Source: Pollutimonas sp036675275 (GTDB lineage Bacteria > Pseudomonadota > Gammaproteobacteria > Burkholderiales > Burkholderiaceae_B). Taken from it: a DNA stretch of 64,000 nucleotides. Of this stretch, positions 51,878 through 60,359 are shown one piece after another. The number at the start of each line of letters is the position of its first letter. The stretch's first letter is position 1. A model generated the notes under the pieces. That model did not search any database, was not told the origin of the DNA, and saw only the letters and a program-made list of their open reading frames with translations. The position numbers and the translations under genes were made by a program. The stretch spans positions 1 to 64,000 of the forward strand of contig JAKFFG010000032.1 in the NCBI GenBank assembly GCA_036675275.1, read 5' to 3'.

Positions 51878-52974
51878 CGTATTGCGATATGTTCGGCCAG
51901 TTGCCACGGCATGGGAGTGCCTAGCGTGGCGCATGCCGTGATTGCATCGACAGCAGGGTTGATGTCGATGTTCCGGGCGGCAAGCCACGCGTCGTCGTAG
52001 TAAGTCTGGAGGTAGCGCTCTCCGCCGTCGCACAGTATCGTGACTATCGAGGCTTTCTCGCCGGCGGCATGCATCTCGCGCGCCAAATACAAGGATGCCA
52101 TGAAGTTGGTGCCCGTCGAGCCGCCGCAACGCCGGCCCAGGCTGCGCTCAAGATAACGCAAGGCCGCCAGCGAGGTAATATCGGGTACCTTGATCATGCG
52201 GTCGACTACGCTGGGGATGAACGATTTTTCCACCCGCGGCCGGCCTATGCCTTCAATAAGAGAACCGGCTTCGAGCTCCAGCGTACTGTCGCCTTCAGCA
52301 TAGGAATCGAAGAATACGGAATTTTCCGGGTCGGCGACGCATACACGGCTATTGAAGCCCTGATATCTGATGTAGCGGCCTATGGTTGCCGTCGTGCCGC
52401 CAGTACCGCAACTGCATACCACCCACGCCGGAACAGGATGCGGTTCCTGGCTCATCTGATTGAAGATGGACTCTGCAATATTGTTATTGCTGCGCCAATC
52501 GGTCGCGCGCTCGGCATAAGTGAACTGGTCCATGTAGTGACCGCCCAGTTCCCGCGCCAGCCGTTCTGATTCGCCATAAATTTCGCGCCCCGAATTCACC
52601 AGGTGACACCGCCCGCCATAAAACTCGATGGCGGCGATTTTTTCCTGCGACGTGCTCCTGGGTATGACGGCGATAAAGGGCAGACCGATAAGCCGGGCGA
52701 AATAGGCTTCCGAGACGGCCGTGGAACCGGACGATGCCTCGATAACGGTGCTGTGCTGGTTCAGCCACCCATTGCACAAGGCATACAGAAAAAGTGAGCG
52801 CGCCAGCCTGTGCTTCAGGCTGCCCGTGGGATGGCTGGACTCGTCCTTGAAGTAAAGTTCGACGCCGGGGAAAGCGGGCAAGTCCACGGGAATGAGGTGT
52901 GTGTCTGCGGATCGGTTGAAATCGGCTTCGATCTTGCGTACCGCTTGCTGCTCCCACGCCCTGCTGCTCGTCAT
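51874..52974 (-). CDS. PLP-dependent cysteine synthase-family enzyme, Cds1 cysteine desulfhydrase-like
   Basis: A 366-residue fold-II PLP enzyme. The PLP lysine is Lys54 in SSHPTGSLKHRLA, the substrate loop is IEASSGSTAVSE and the phosphate loop is VVCSCGTGGTTATIG. The length and the NNNIAESIF block suggest the Cds1 branch, which releases sulfide from L-cysteine, rather than CysK/CysM. It is the last gene of a polar-amino-acid importer operon, which supports a role in using imported cysteine or a related amino acid. Serine or diaminopropionate chemistry is an alternative. Confidence 0.82.
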   Translation of the reverse strand: MTSSRAWEQQAVRKIEADFNRSADTHLIPVDLPAFPGVELYFKDESSHPTGSLKHRLARSLFLYALCNGWLNQHSTVIEASSGSTAVSEAYFARLIGLPFIAVIPRSTSQEKIAAIEFYGGRCHLVNSGREIYGESERLARELGGHYMDQFTYAERATDWRSNNNIAESIFNQMSQEPHPVPAWVVCSCGTGGTTATIGRYIRYQGFNSRVCVADPENSVFFDSYAEGDSTLELEAGSLIEGIGRPRVEKSFIPSVVDRMIKVPDITSLAALRYLERSLGRRCGGSTGTNFMASLYLAREMHAAGEKASIVTILCDGGERYLQTYYDDAWLAARNIDINPAVDAITACATLGTPMPWQLAEHIAIR

Positions 52975-53031
52975 AGTGTGCCCTTGGCTCCCTGCCAGAA
53001 AAATATGCCGTATGAAATACCGTCGACGCCG

Positions 53032-53805
53032 TTATAGCGTGGACTCTTCGCCTTTCAGGACAGCCTGCAGGAAGGTGCGCGTGCGCTCTTCCCTGGGCCG
53101 TTTGAAAATGACCTCCGGCACGTCGGCCTCGATGATACACCCTGCGTCCATCACCACCACCATGTCGGCCATTTCCTTGGCAAAGCCCATTTCGTGGGTA
53201 ACCACCATCATGGTCATGCCCTCTTTGGCCAGAAGTTTCATGACGGCCAGCACTTCGCCGACCAGTTCAGGGTCGAGCGCCGACGTGGGTTCATCGAACA
53301 GCATGACCTTGGGCTCCATTGCCAGCGCACGGGCAATGGCCACCCGTTGCTTCTGGCCGCCGGACAAGCTGGCCGGCATCGCCTGTGCCTTTTCCACCAG
53401 GCCGACCTTTGCCAGCAAATCCATGGACAAGGACTCCGCCTGCGCCGCACTCATGCCGCGCAGTGTCTTGGGTCCGATAGCCACGTTTTCCAGGACAGTC
53501 AGATGGGGGAAAAGATTGAAGGACTGAAAGACCATGCCTACCTGGGTGCGCAGCCGGTTAAGGTCTCTCTCGGGAAGGATGACGCCGTTTTCAATCAGGC
53601 GCTGGCCGCATATATCGATGGCGCCCTGCTGGGCCAGTTCCAGGCCATTGCAGCAGCGCAGCAATGTGCTCTTTCCCGACCCGCTGGGCCCGATCACGAC
53701 AACCACCTGGGAAAGGTCGACCTCAAGGTCTATGCCCTTCAGGACCTGGTTGCTGCCGAAGGACTTGTGCAATTGGGTGATCTTGATCATGGCGGGATTG
53801 GTCAT
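53032..53805 (-). CDS. Polar amino acid ABC transporter ATP-binding protein (GlnQ/TcyC family)
   Basis: A 257-residue ATPase with Walker A GPSGSGKST (about 38-46), Q-loop MVFQSFNLFPHLTVLENV, signature LSGGQKQR and Walker B VMLFDEPTSALDPE. The strings are the classic polar amino acid type. Its ATG overlaps the permease stop (ATGA). With the permease and receptor it forms a three-part importer for an amino acid, probably cystine or cysteine given the downstream enzyme. Confidence 0.92.
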   Translation of the reverse strand: MTNPAMIKITQLHKSFGSNQVLKGIDLEVDLSQVVVVIGPSGSGKSTLLRCCNGLELAQQGAIDICGQRLIENGVILPERDLNRLRTQVGMVFQSFNLFPHLTVLENVAIGPKTLRGMSAAQAESLSMDLLAKVGLVEKAQAMPASLSGGQKQRVAIARALAMEPKVMLFDEPTSALDPELVGEVLAVMKLLAKEGMTMMVVTHEMGFAKEMADMVVVMDAGCIIEADVPEVIFKRPREERTRTFLQAVLKGEESTL

Positions 53806-54470
53806 TGCACCATTCCTCCTGCTTTCAAACGTAGCTCGATTCGGCGCAGCACGACAGTCGTAAACGTCGTCATGAGCCAGTAGATGGCCGCAATGACCAG
53901 GTAAATTTCCAGGGAACGATAGGAGACGCTGATGATTTTCTGCCCCTCGTGCATCAGATCATGAATGGTCAGCAAAGATACCAGCGCGGAATTCTTGATC
54001 AGGGAAATGAACTCATTGCCCAGCGGCGGAATCATACGGACGAAGGCTTGCGGCAGGATGATCTTGAACATGGCCTGGGTCTGCGACATGCCCAGCGATC
54101 TGGCCGCTTCCATCTGCCCGCGGTCTATCGACTGGATGGCGCCCCGCACGATTTCCGATACGTAGGATGCCGAGTACATGCCCAGCCCCAGCACCCCGCA
54201 TGCGAAGGCCGGCAGCAGAATGCCGAAGCGCGGCAAACCGAAAAACCAGATGAACAGTTGAACCAGCAATGGCGTGCCGCGAAAGCAGGACAGGTAAACT
54301 GTACAGAAACCATACAGGACCTTGCGCTGGGGATACAGGCGGCCTATGCCTATGAGCAGCCCAAGGATGCACGATAGAACCAGCGCACAGACCGTCACTT
54401 CGACAGTTACGGACGCCCCGCTCAGCAGCGCCCTCCAGTCAGCAACTGCCGGAGTGAAATCGAAGTTCAT
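53802..54470 (-). CDS. Polar amino acid ABC transporter permease (HisM family)
   Basis: A 222-residue inner-membrane permease with about five hydrophobic helices and the HisM/GlnP hallmarks YLSCFRGTPLLVQLFIWFFG, SEIVRGAIQSIDRGQMEAA and FKIILPQAFVRMIPPLGNEF (each a conserved block). Overlaps by four bases the receptor gene upstream and the ATPase gene downstream, giving tight coupling. Only one permease gene is present, so it should act as a homodimer. Confidence 0.92.
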   Translation of the reverse strand: MNFDFTPAVADWRALLSGASVTVEVTVCALVLSCILGLLIGIGRLYPQRKVLYGFCTVYLSCFRGTPLLVQLFIWFFGLPRFGILLPAFACGVLGLGMYSASYVSEIVRGAIQSIDRGQMEAARSLGMSQTQAMFKIILPQAFVRMIPPLGNEFISLIKNSALVSLLTIHDLMHEGQKIISVSYRSLEIYLVIAAIYWLMTTFTTVVLRRIELRLKAGGMVQ

Positions 54471-55213
54471 TTCGCCGCGCCTTCAAACCATTTGTCGACT
54501 ATTTTCTGATAGGTTCCATTCGCCTTCAGACGCTGCAATGCCGCGTTGAACGCCTTGGTAAGCTCGGGCTGTTCCTTGCTTACGGCGATCCCGTATTCCT
54601 CGGTGGTGATTTGCTCGTCGAGCACGACCAGATCGGGATGGACCTGGGCGTACAGCTTGGCAGCCGGCTTGCCGGTAACCGCCGCGTCAGAACGTCCGAT
54701 CCCGACCAGGTTGAACATTTCTTCGTTCTTTTCCACCTCGACACGCTGTACTTTGGGATAGTTGTCCTGCAGGAATTTGACCGATTTGGTGCCCACCTGC
54801 ACCGACACTTTCTTGCCGTCCAGATCTTTCAGCGAATTGATGGGCCCATCCTTCTTGGTCAAGACGACCAGGCCGCCCGCATAATACGAATCGGTGAAGT
54901 CAACGACTTTTCTACGGTCCTCGGTAATGTAGATGGCCGATACGGCGGCATCGGCACGGCCCGAAAGTACCGCCGGAATCAGGCCCTTGAAGTCGATGTC
55001 GGTCCATTCCAGTTTCTTGCCCATTTCCTTGACCAGGGCTTCGGTGAGCTCAATGTCAAAGCCGGTACGCTTGCCGTCCTTGGTGAATTCCATAGGCGGA
55101 AAAGTCGGGTCCGTGACGATACGGACCGTATCCGACGCGGCATGGCTGATGGCTGCAAAACTGCTCAATGAAGCCACAAGCAATGTGGCCAGTAATTTTC
55201 TGCTCGATGTCAT
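54467..55213 (-). CDS. Polar amino acid ABC transporter substrate-binding protein
   Basis: A 248-residue periplasmic receptor (SBP_bac_3). A signal peptide ends AAISHAASD, followed by VRIVTDPTFPPMEFTKDGKR and GFDIELTEALVKEMG, and the SAIYITEDRRKVVDFTDSYY block. It is the first structural gene after the IclR regulator (26 bp) and defines ligand specificity, which cannot be read from motifs alone. Confidence 0.92.
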   Translation of the reverse strand: MTSSRKLLATLLVASLSSFAAISHAASDTVRIVTDPTFPPMEFTKDGKRTGFDIELTEALVKEMGKKLEWTDIDFKGLIPAVLSGRADAAVSAIYITEDRRKVVDFTDSYYAGGLVVLTKKDGPINSLKDLDGKKVSVQVGTKSVKFLQDNYPKVQRVEVEKNEEMFNLVGIGRSDAAVTGKPAAKLYAQVHPDLVVLDEQITTEEYGIAVSKEQPELTKAFNAALQRLKANGTYQKIVDKWFEGAAK

Positions 55214-55239
55214 GACAACTCCCTATTCACTGCGAAGGG

Positions 55240-55989
55240 TTAGAGGCTTTGCAGCCTTGTGGAAATACGAGATGCAACCTGCATCGTCATATCGGTAAGT
55301 GATTGCTTGCGCTGGCTGATGCGCGTATTGGGAACCATCAGCGTTATGACCGCCGCCGCCTGGGCGGTTTGCTGGAATATGGGGGCACTGATGCCCCATA
55401 CGCCGACATCCACTTCGCTGTCAGAGCATGCATAGCCCTGCGCCTGTATGGAAAGCAGATGCGCAGCCAATTCGGAGCGCTCTTCGGATGTAATTACCCT
55501 TTCCTGCTGCAGCCGCCTGAGGGCCGCCGCCTGCTTCTCGCGCGGCATGAAAGCCAGCAAGGCCTTGGCCGAAGCGCCCTTGCATAGCGGCAGGCCGCGT
55601 CCCTTCACGAAAGAACAGCGCAAGGGCTGGTGGCTCTCGATCATGTCGACGCAAACAGCCTGGTTATTGGCGGCCACCAACAGGCCTATGGACTCGCCGC
55701 TGCTCCTGGACAGTTGCTCGAGATCTTTATGGGCTTCCTGCACAAGATAGGAAGACTGGTCGAAACCCCAGGCCAACGGCAAACACATGGGCCCCGGGGC
55801 ATAACCGTTATTGCCATCGACAACAAACCCCCAGCGCTTCAACAGGGACAATTGCCGATACAAGGTGCTTTTGGCCAGCCCGGTTTCCATGACGAGTTCG
55901 CTCATCGAAACGGAGCGCTCCAGCCTGGCCAGTGTGGCGAGTACAAAAAGGACTCGTTCGGCACCGCCTTTAGTGACTTGTTCTTGCAT
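55240..55989 (-). CDS. IclR family transcriptional regulator
   Basis: A 249-residue regulator with winged HTH (VSMSELVMETGLAKSTLYRQ, LSLLKRWGFV) in the first 75 residues and the GAF-like IclR effector domain (LPLCKGASAKALLAFMP, then GYACSDSEVDVGVWGISAPI). The ATG at 55989 gives the normal N-terminus; the frame opens 37 codons earlier. It lies 26 bp upstream of the importer receptor on the same strand and probably controls the importer/desulfhydrase operon together with itself. Confidence 0.87.
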   Translation of the reverse strand: MQEQVTKGGAERVLFVLATLARLERSVSMSELVMETGLAKSTLYRQLSLLKRWGFVVDGNNGYAPGPMCLPLAWGFDQSSYLVQEAHKDLEQLSRSSGESIGLLVAANNQAVCVDMIESHQPLRCSFVKGRGLPLCKGASAKALLAFMPREKQAAALRRLQQERVITSEERSELAAHLLSIQAQGYACSDSEVDVGVWGISAPIFQQTAQAAAVITLMVPNTRISQRKQSLTDMTMQVASRISTRLQSL

Positions 55990-56178
55990 GTAGCTCAGAC
56001 GTTCGATATTGCGGGCTGCGGCCCAGGATATCGAAGAGAATATAGAAATTTTCCCGGGAAACGATAAATCGATTCCCAAAAATTGAGAATTAAAGGGCAA
56101 ACCCTTAGAAATTCGTCAGGATTCCGCGGCCGTTGCTATCTATACTCGGCGCATATTATCTTTTCAAAGGCCGACGGC

Positions 56179-56604
56179 ATGCAGCTCTCACTGGAATTCC
56201 TGGAAAATATGGCACTACGCCATGGCGACGAAGTGGCCATCGAAGATGCAAGCACGCAAGTCAGTTACTCGGAACTCATCACGGCAGTCAACGCACTGGC
56301 GGTCGCGCTGCAGTCCAAGGATCCCGTGCCCGGGTCGCGGGTCGGCCTTTGCGCCGCGAACTCGATGGAATATATCGTGAGCATGCTCGCTATATTGGCG
56401 GCAGGAAAGGTTCTGGTCCCCATGAACTGCCATGGCACCTCTGAGCAGATGCTTCAGATTCTCATGGACACTCACCCGAGCACCGTGATTGTCGACGACC
56501 TGGGGGACGCGCTGGTCAAAAGCGAAGACGAACTGAAGATTCCCTTTTCGCAATTTCCCGGGCTGGTACAGACCTACCGGGACCAGAAACCGTCGACTAC
56601 ATAG
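56179..56604 (+). CDS. AMP-binding N-terminal fragment or standalone mini-protein
   Basis: A 141-residue protein matching only the N-terminal subdomain of acyl-CoA synthetases: MALRHGDEVAIEDASTQVSY, VGLCAANSMEYIVSMLAILA and VLVPMNCHGTSEQMLQILMD. The ATP P-loop (SGTTG), the YGxTE motif and the catalytic Lys domain are absent and no continuation is found downstream, where the betT-like gene begins on the other strand (8-bp overlap). It is either a truncated ligase or a small regulatory derivative. The frame is clean, with no frameshift inside. Confidence 0.65.
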   Translation: MQLSLEFLENMALRHGDEVAIEDASTQVSYSELITAVNALAVALQSKDPVPGSRVGLCAANSMEYIVSMLAILAAGKVLVPMNCHGTSEQMLQILMDTHPSTVIVDDLGDALVKSEDELKIPFSQFPGLVQTYRDQKPSTT

Positions 56605-58576
56605 TCGTCCCGGGGTCGAGCGAATAAAGATAATGGCGGAAGCGGTCGTAGTGGTTGATGATATCGGCCACTACCTGATCGGTATGGTATCCGTAGATAT
56701 CGTAGCCCCGCCCCCCCTTGTTCAGGAACACTTCGGTGCGATAGAAGCGCCTTATTTCGCCGTCTCTGCGCGCGGCGTCGGTCAGCGCGAATGCCGGAAT
56801 AGGCTGGCCGACCATGCGGACGGCATAGGAAAAGTCCTGAACCTCGTCGGCATGGCGGATCAGCAACTGCATGCCATCGTCCAGACGCACGGCGTCTGCA
56901 TCGATATGGCGCTTCTTCAATTCCGAGGCAACCGTCTCGAACGCTTCGGCGACGGTCTTGTCTATGAATCCACTAGCCTGCGCTTTCGTCGGGTGGCTCA
57001 CAATGCTGGCCAGGCGCTGCCGCAAGGACAATCCGCCCTGGCCGCTGACCAGCGGTGCAATGGGCAAGTTTCGGCTGGCCTGGATGGAAACCTCATCACG
57101 CAGGCCCTTGAGTATGCCATAGCACATCAGCAACATCACGACACATAGCGGCAGTGCCGCAATGACCGCGACGGCCTGTACCGCTTCCAGCCCGCCGGCC
57201 ACCAGCAGGCCCGCGGCCACACCACCGCAAGTCAGTGCCCAGAATATCCGTAGCCATAGCGCCGGCTCTTCGTCGCCCTTGGAGGTGATCATGGCGATGA
57301 CCAGCGCCCCCGCATCTGATGCCGTCACGAAGTAGACGGCGACCAACAGGCCGGTGACCCATGCCAGGAAAGTGGACCACGGCAGATAATCAAATACGGT
57401 GAACAAGGCGATAGGAAGGTTGGCCGCGACTGTTTCCGATATTTTTCCGCTGGCCACATTCAGATCCAGCCATATCGCCAGATTGCCGAAAATCGTGAAC
57501 CACACAAAACTGAAACCGGCAGGCGCGAACAGCACGCCAAGCAGAAATTGGCGTATGGTGCGGCCACGCGATATCCGCGCGATGAACATGCCCACGAACG
57601 GCGACCATGAAATCCACCAGCCCCAATAAAACAGCGTCCAGTCGCCTACCCAGTCGGTGGGATTGTAGGCATAGGTGTGAAAGGTGCGTGCGACGAATGC
57701 GTGAATATACAGCCCGAGGTTCTCGACAAAGACGCGCAAGAGATACGTTGTGGGTCCCAGCGCAACAATTAGCAACATCAGCAGCGCCGAGACTATCAGT
57801 ATCGACTCGCTCAAGCGCCTGATACCGTTATCCAGTCCCGTAGCGACCGTGAACGTGGCGAGCAAGGTGACAATGCCGATGAGCAGCAGCTGTACGGTCA
57901 GGCTTTGTGGCAGGTCGAAAAGGTAGTTCATGCTGGCGTTCAATTGCGACACGCCCAGCCCGAGCGATGTCGCCAGCCCCGCCAGGGTACCCACTACACC
58001 GAAGATATCGATAAAGTCGCCTATCGGCCCGTTAATGCGGTCGCCGATAAGGGGATGGAAGGCCGAACGCAGGGCCAGCGGCAGCCCGCGCCGGTAGCCG
58101 AAATAAGCCAGCGCAAGCCCCAGCACCGCATAAATGGCCCAGGCGTGCACGCCCCAGTGAAAGAATGTGATCTCCATGGCGTCGGCGGCTGCCTGCGCCG
58201 ATCGCGGCGCCGCATCCGGAGGATGCGCGAAGTGCATTATCGGTTCTGCGACTCCATAGAACACTATCCCTATACCCATACCCGCGCTGAACAACATGGC
58301 CACCCACGTGCCGTATTTGTAGTCGGGCACAGAATCGTCCGGACCGAGCTTGACCTTGCCAAGCTGGCTCATGGCCAGCCCCAGCAAAAAGATGACAAAA
58401 ATGCCGACCGACAGCATATAGAACCAGCCGACCTCTTGAATAATCCACTTGTTGACGCCTTCGAACAGCGTGGCCGATGCCGCGGGCTCCAGCATGGCGA
58501 AACCGATCAACCCCAGAGCGATAACGGCTGATCCGATGAACGTCACGGGTGCAACACCACTAATGTCAATGCGCAA
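56597..58576 (-). CDS. BCCT family choline/betaine transporter (BetT-like)
   Basis: A 659-residue, twelve-helix BCCT carrier with the substrate-box Trp-rich segment WTLFYWGWWISWSPFVGMFI and a 150-residue hydrophilic C-terminal domain as in osmoregulated BetT. It imports choline or betaine with protons or sodium. I place the start at a TTG (58576) because AGGAG lies eight bases before it and the next residues RIDISGVAPVTFIGS fit the family; an ATG at 58627 without a site would add 17 residues. No betAB genes adjoin it. Confidence 0.88.
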   Translation of the reverse strand: MRIDISGVAPVTFIGSAVIALGLIGFAMLEPAASATLFEGVNKWIIQEVGWFYMLSVGIFVIFLLGLAMSQLGKVKLGPDDSVPDYKYGTWVAMLFSAGMGIGIVFYGVAEPIMHFAHPPDAAPRSAQAAADAMEITFFHWGVHAWAIYAVLGLALAYFGYRRGLPLALRSAFHPLIGDRINGPIGDFIDIFGVVGTLAGLATSLGLGVSQLNASMNYLFDLPQSLTVQLLLIGIVTLLATFTVATGLDNGIRRLSESILIVSALLMLLIVALGPTTYLLRVFVENLGLYIHAFVARTFHTYAYNPTDWVGDWTLFYWGWWISWSPFVGMFIARISRGRTIRQFLLGVLFAPAGFSFVWFTIFGNLAIWLDLNVASGKISETVAANLPIALFTVFDYLPWSTFLAWVTGLLVAVYFVTASDAGALVIAMITSKGDEEPALWLRIFWALTCGGVAAGLLVAGGLEAVQAVAVIAALPLCVVMLLMCYGILKGLRDEVSIQASRNLPIAPLVSGQGGLSLRQRLASIVSHPTKAQASGFIDKTVAEAFETVASELKKRHIDADAVRLDDGMQLLIRHADEVQDFSYAVRMVGQPIPAFALTDAARRDGEIRRFYRTEVFLNKGGRGYDIYGYHTDQVVADIINHYDRFRHYLYSLDPGTTM

Positions 58577-58714
58577 GATACACTCCTGATCGTTCCCGCT
58601 CGTTGCGGCAGGCTGCCGACCGCTCAATCAGCATAATCAATGCCCAGCCGCATCCGCCTCCTATAATGGCGCAAAACACTACCGCAACCATTCTAAATAC
58701 CACGGGATCCGAAC

Positions 58715-59125
58715 ATGTCTACTGCCACCCAAGAAGACCTTGCCAAGCTCATACTGCGACTCACCATAGGCATGCTCATGCTGCTGCACGGCATTGCCAA
58801 ACTGATCCATGGTGTGGGCCCTATCGAAGGCATGATGGTGGCGCGCAGCCTGCCGGCCTTCTTCGCCTGGGCGGTCTATATTGGCGAAGTGATTGCCCCG
58901 CTATTGCTGATATTCGGTCTGTACACTCGTCTTGGAGCCCTATTGATAGCGGCAAACATGGTGGTGGCCATCGCCCTGGCGCATAGCGGCCAGTTGATGC
59001 AGCTTGGTGGAACCGGCGGCTGGCGACTCGAGCTGCAAGGGCTCTTCTTGTTCGGCAGCATCGCGGTTGCCATGCTGGGCGCCGGACGTTTCAGCGTCGG
59101 GGGCCGGGGCGGAAGCTGGAACTAG
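58715..59125 (+). CDS. DoxX family membrane protein
   Basis: A 136-residue protein with four transmembrane helices and the DoxX pattern LRLTIGMLMLLHGIAKLIHG at the beginning and YIGEVIAPLLLIFGLYTRLG in the middle. Bacterial DoxX-like proteins are linked to redox or thiol stress but their chemistry is unclear. It is divergent from the betT-like gene and 37 bp upstream of a patatin-like gene. Confidence 0.85.
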   Translation: MSTATQEDLAKLILRLTIGMLMLLHGIAKLIHGVGPIEGMMVARSLPAFFAWAVYIGEVIAPLLLIFGLYTRLGALLIAANMVVAIALAHSGQLMQLGGTGGWRLELQGLFLFGSIAVAMLGAGRFSVGGRGGSWN

Positions 59126-59162
59126 CTCTCCAACGCCTTCGCCCATTGCCAGCCTGGCAGAT

Positions 59163-60083
59163 ATGATGATGCATGAAAACCCGCGCAGACCCCGACTTGG
59201 CTTGGCCCTGGGCAGTGGCTCGGCGCGCGGCTGGGCACATATTGGGGTAATCCATGCGCTGGCGAAGGTAGGCATTCGTCCCGATATCGTTTGCGGCACG
59301 TCCATCGGCGCGCTGGTGGGCGCCGCCTATGCCGTGGGCGAACTCGACCGGTTCGAGCAATGGGTAATAGGCCTGGGCATCAAAGATGTTGTCGCGTTCA
59401 TGGATTTTCGGCTGAACGGCGGCATGCTAAAGGGCGAGCGCCTGATGGATTTCTTTCGCCGCAACTTCATTGACCATCCCATTGAAGACCTGAACTTGCC
59501 CTTTGGCGCTGTCGCAACCGCACTACATACCGGCCATGAAATCTGGCTGCGCAATGGCTCCACCGTTGACGCCGTTCGGGCTTCCCTGGCCTTGCCCGGC
59601 CTATTCTCGCCTGTGTGGCACGATGGGCAGTTGCTCGTCGATGGCGGGCTGGTCAACCCGGTTCCTGTTTCGCTGGCCCGCGCCATGGGCGCGGAAATCG
59701 TTATTGCCGTCGATTTGAACTCCGATATCCTCGGCCGCCACACTAACCGCGCCGCCGCGCCCGTACAGGCGACCACAGGCACGGTGGGCTCCGAATGGAT
59801 GCGCAAGCTGCAGATGAATCTCACGTCATTCCTGCCCGAATCCATCCCGCCGGAACAGCGGCTACCTTCCATGCTGGACGTAGTGGCCGCCAGCCTGAAC
59901 ATCATGCAGGTGCGCATCACGCGCAGCCGCATGGCGGGAGAGCCGCCGGATATCGTGATTACGCCCCGGCTTGCCCACTTGGGGCTACTTGATTTCCATC
60001 GTGCAAAAGTGGCTATCGACGAGGGCCGACGGGCCGCGGAGTCGAGCATTCCCAATCTTGTAGAGTTGGGGCTGATTGCCTGA
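59163..60083 (+). CDS. Patatin-like phospholipase, RssA-type
   Basis: A 306-residue lipid acyl hydrolase. Oxyanion loop GSGSARGWAHIGVI (17-30), nucleophile Ser47 in GTSIGA and the dyad Asp160 in VDGGLVNPVP are all present, so it should be active. It resembles E. coli RssA. Three in-frame ATGs (59163, 59166, 59169) could serve as start; a longer open frame upstream overlaps the DoxX gene and is not used. Cytoplasmic, no signal peptide. Confidence 0.88.
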   Translation: MMMHENPRRPRLGLALGSGSARGWAHIGVIHALAKVGIRPDIVCGTSIGALVGAAYAVGELDRFEQWVIGLGIKDVVAFMDFRLNGGMLKGERLMDFFRRNFIDHPIEDLNLPFGAVATALHTGHEIWLRNGSTVDAVRASLALPGLFSPVWHDGQLLVDGGLVNPVPVSLARAMGAEIVIAVDLNSDILGRHTNRAAAPVQATTGTVGSEWMRKLQMNLTSFLPESIPPEQRLPSMLDVVAASLNIMQVRITRSRMAGEPPDIVITPRLAHLGLLDFHRAKVAIDEGRRAAESSIPNLVELGLIA

Positions 60084-60104
60084 ACCTGCGCGAATGCCGT
60101 TGCC

Positions 60105-60341
60105 TTAATTTTTGGATGTGTCATCCAGGCATCCCACATCGCGCGATTTCTCGACATGTCGCACACCGCGGACGTGGCCCAGAGTGTCGATGCAGGCATC
60201 GTCTACCGTGCCATGAATGACGCCTATGGACGTCATCTTGCGCTGCACGACCATGCCAGCGTCCTCGCAGCGATCCACGACCTCGGCAAAGTGTGCGAGA
60301 AACGCGTCGTCCACAAGAACGGTCACCAGGATGCGGGGCAT
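60105..60341 (-). CDS. Small peptidase-inhibitor-I9-like protein downstream of subtilase
   Basis: A 78-residue protein with one beta-alpha-beta-beta-alpha-beta-like pattern: ILVTVLVDDAFLAHFAEVVD, GMVVQRKMTSIGVIHGTVDD and VRGVRHVEKSRDV. The recurring order (strand, helix, strand GVIxG, helix, VxxVE) is that of the I9 propeptide/inhibitor domain of subtilases, and such small genes are often found beside S8 peptidase genes. It starts 18 bp after the subtilase stop with AAAGG upstream, so it is the second gene of a bicistron. A chaperone or inhibitor role for the subtilase is inferred. Confidence 0.7.
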   Translation of the reverse strand: MPRILVTVLVDDAFLAHFAEVVDRCEDAGMVVQRKMTSIGVIHGTVDDACIDTLGHVRGVRHVEKSRDVGCLDDTSKN

Positions 60342-60359
60342 GGGATACGCGCCTTTATG

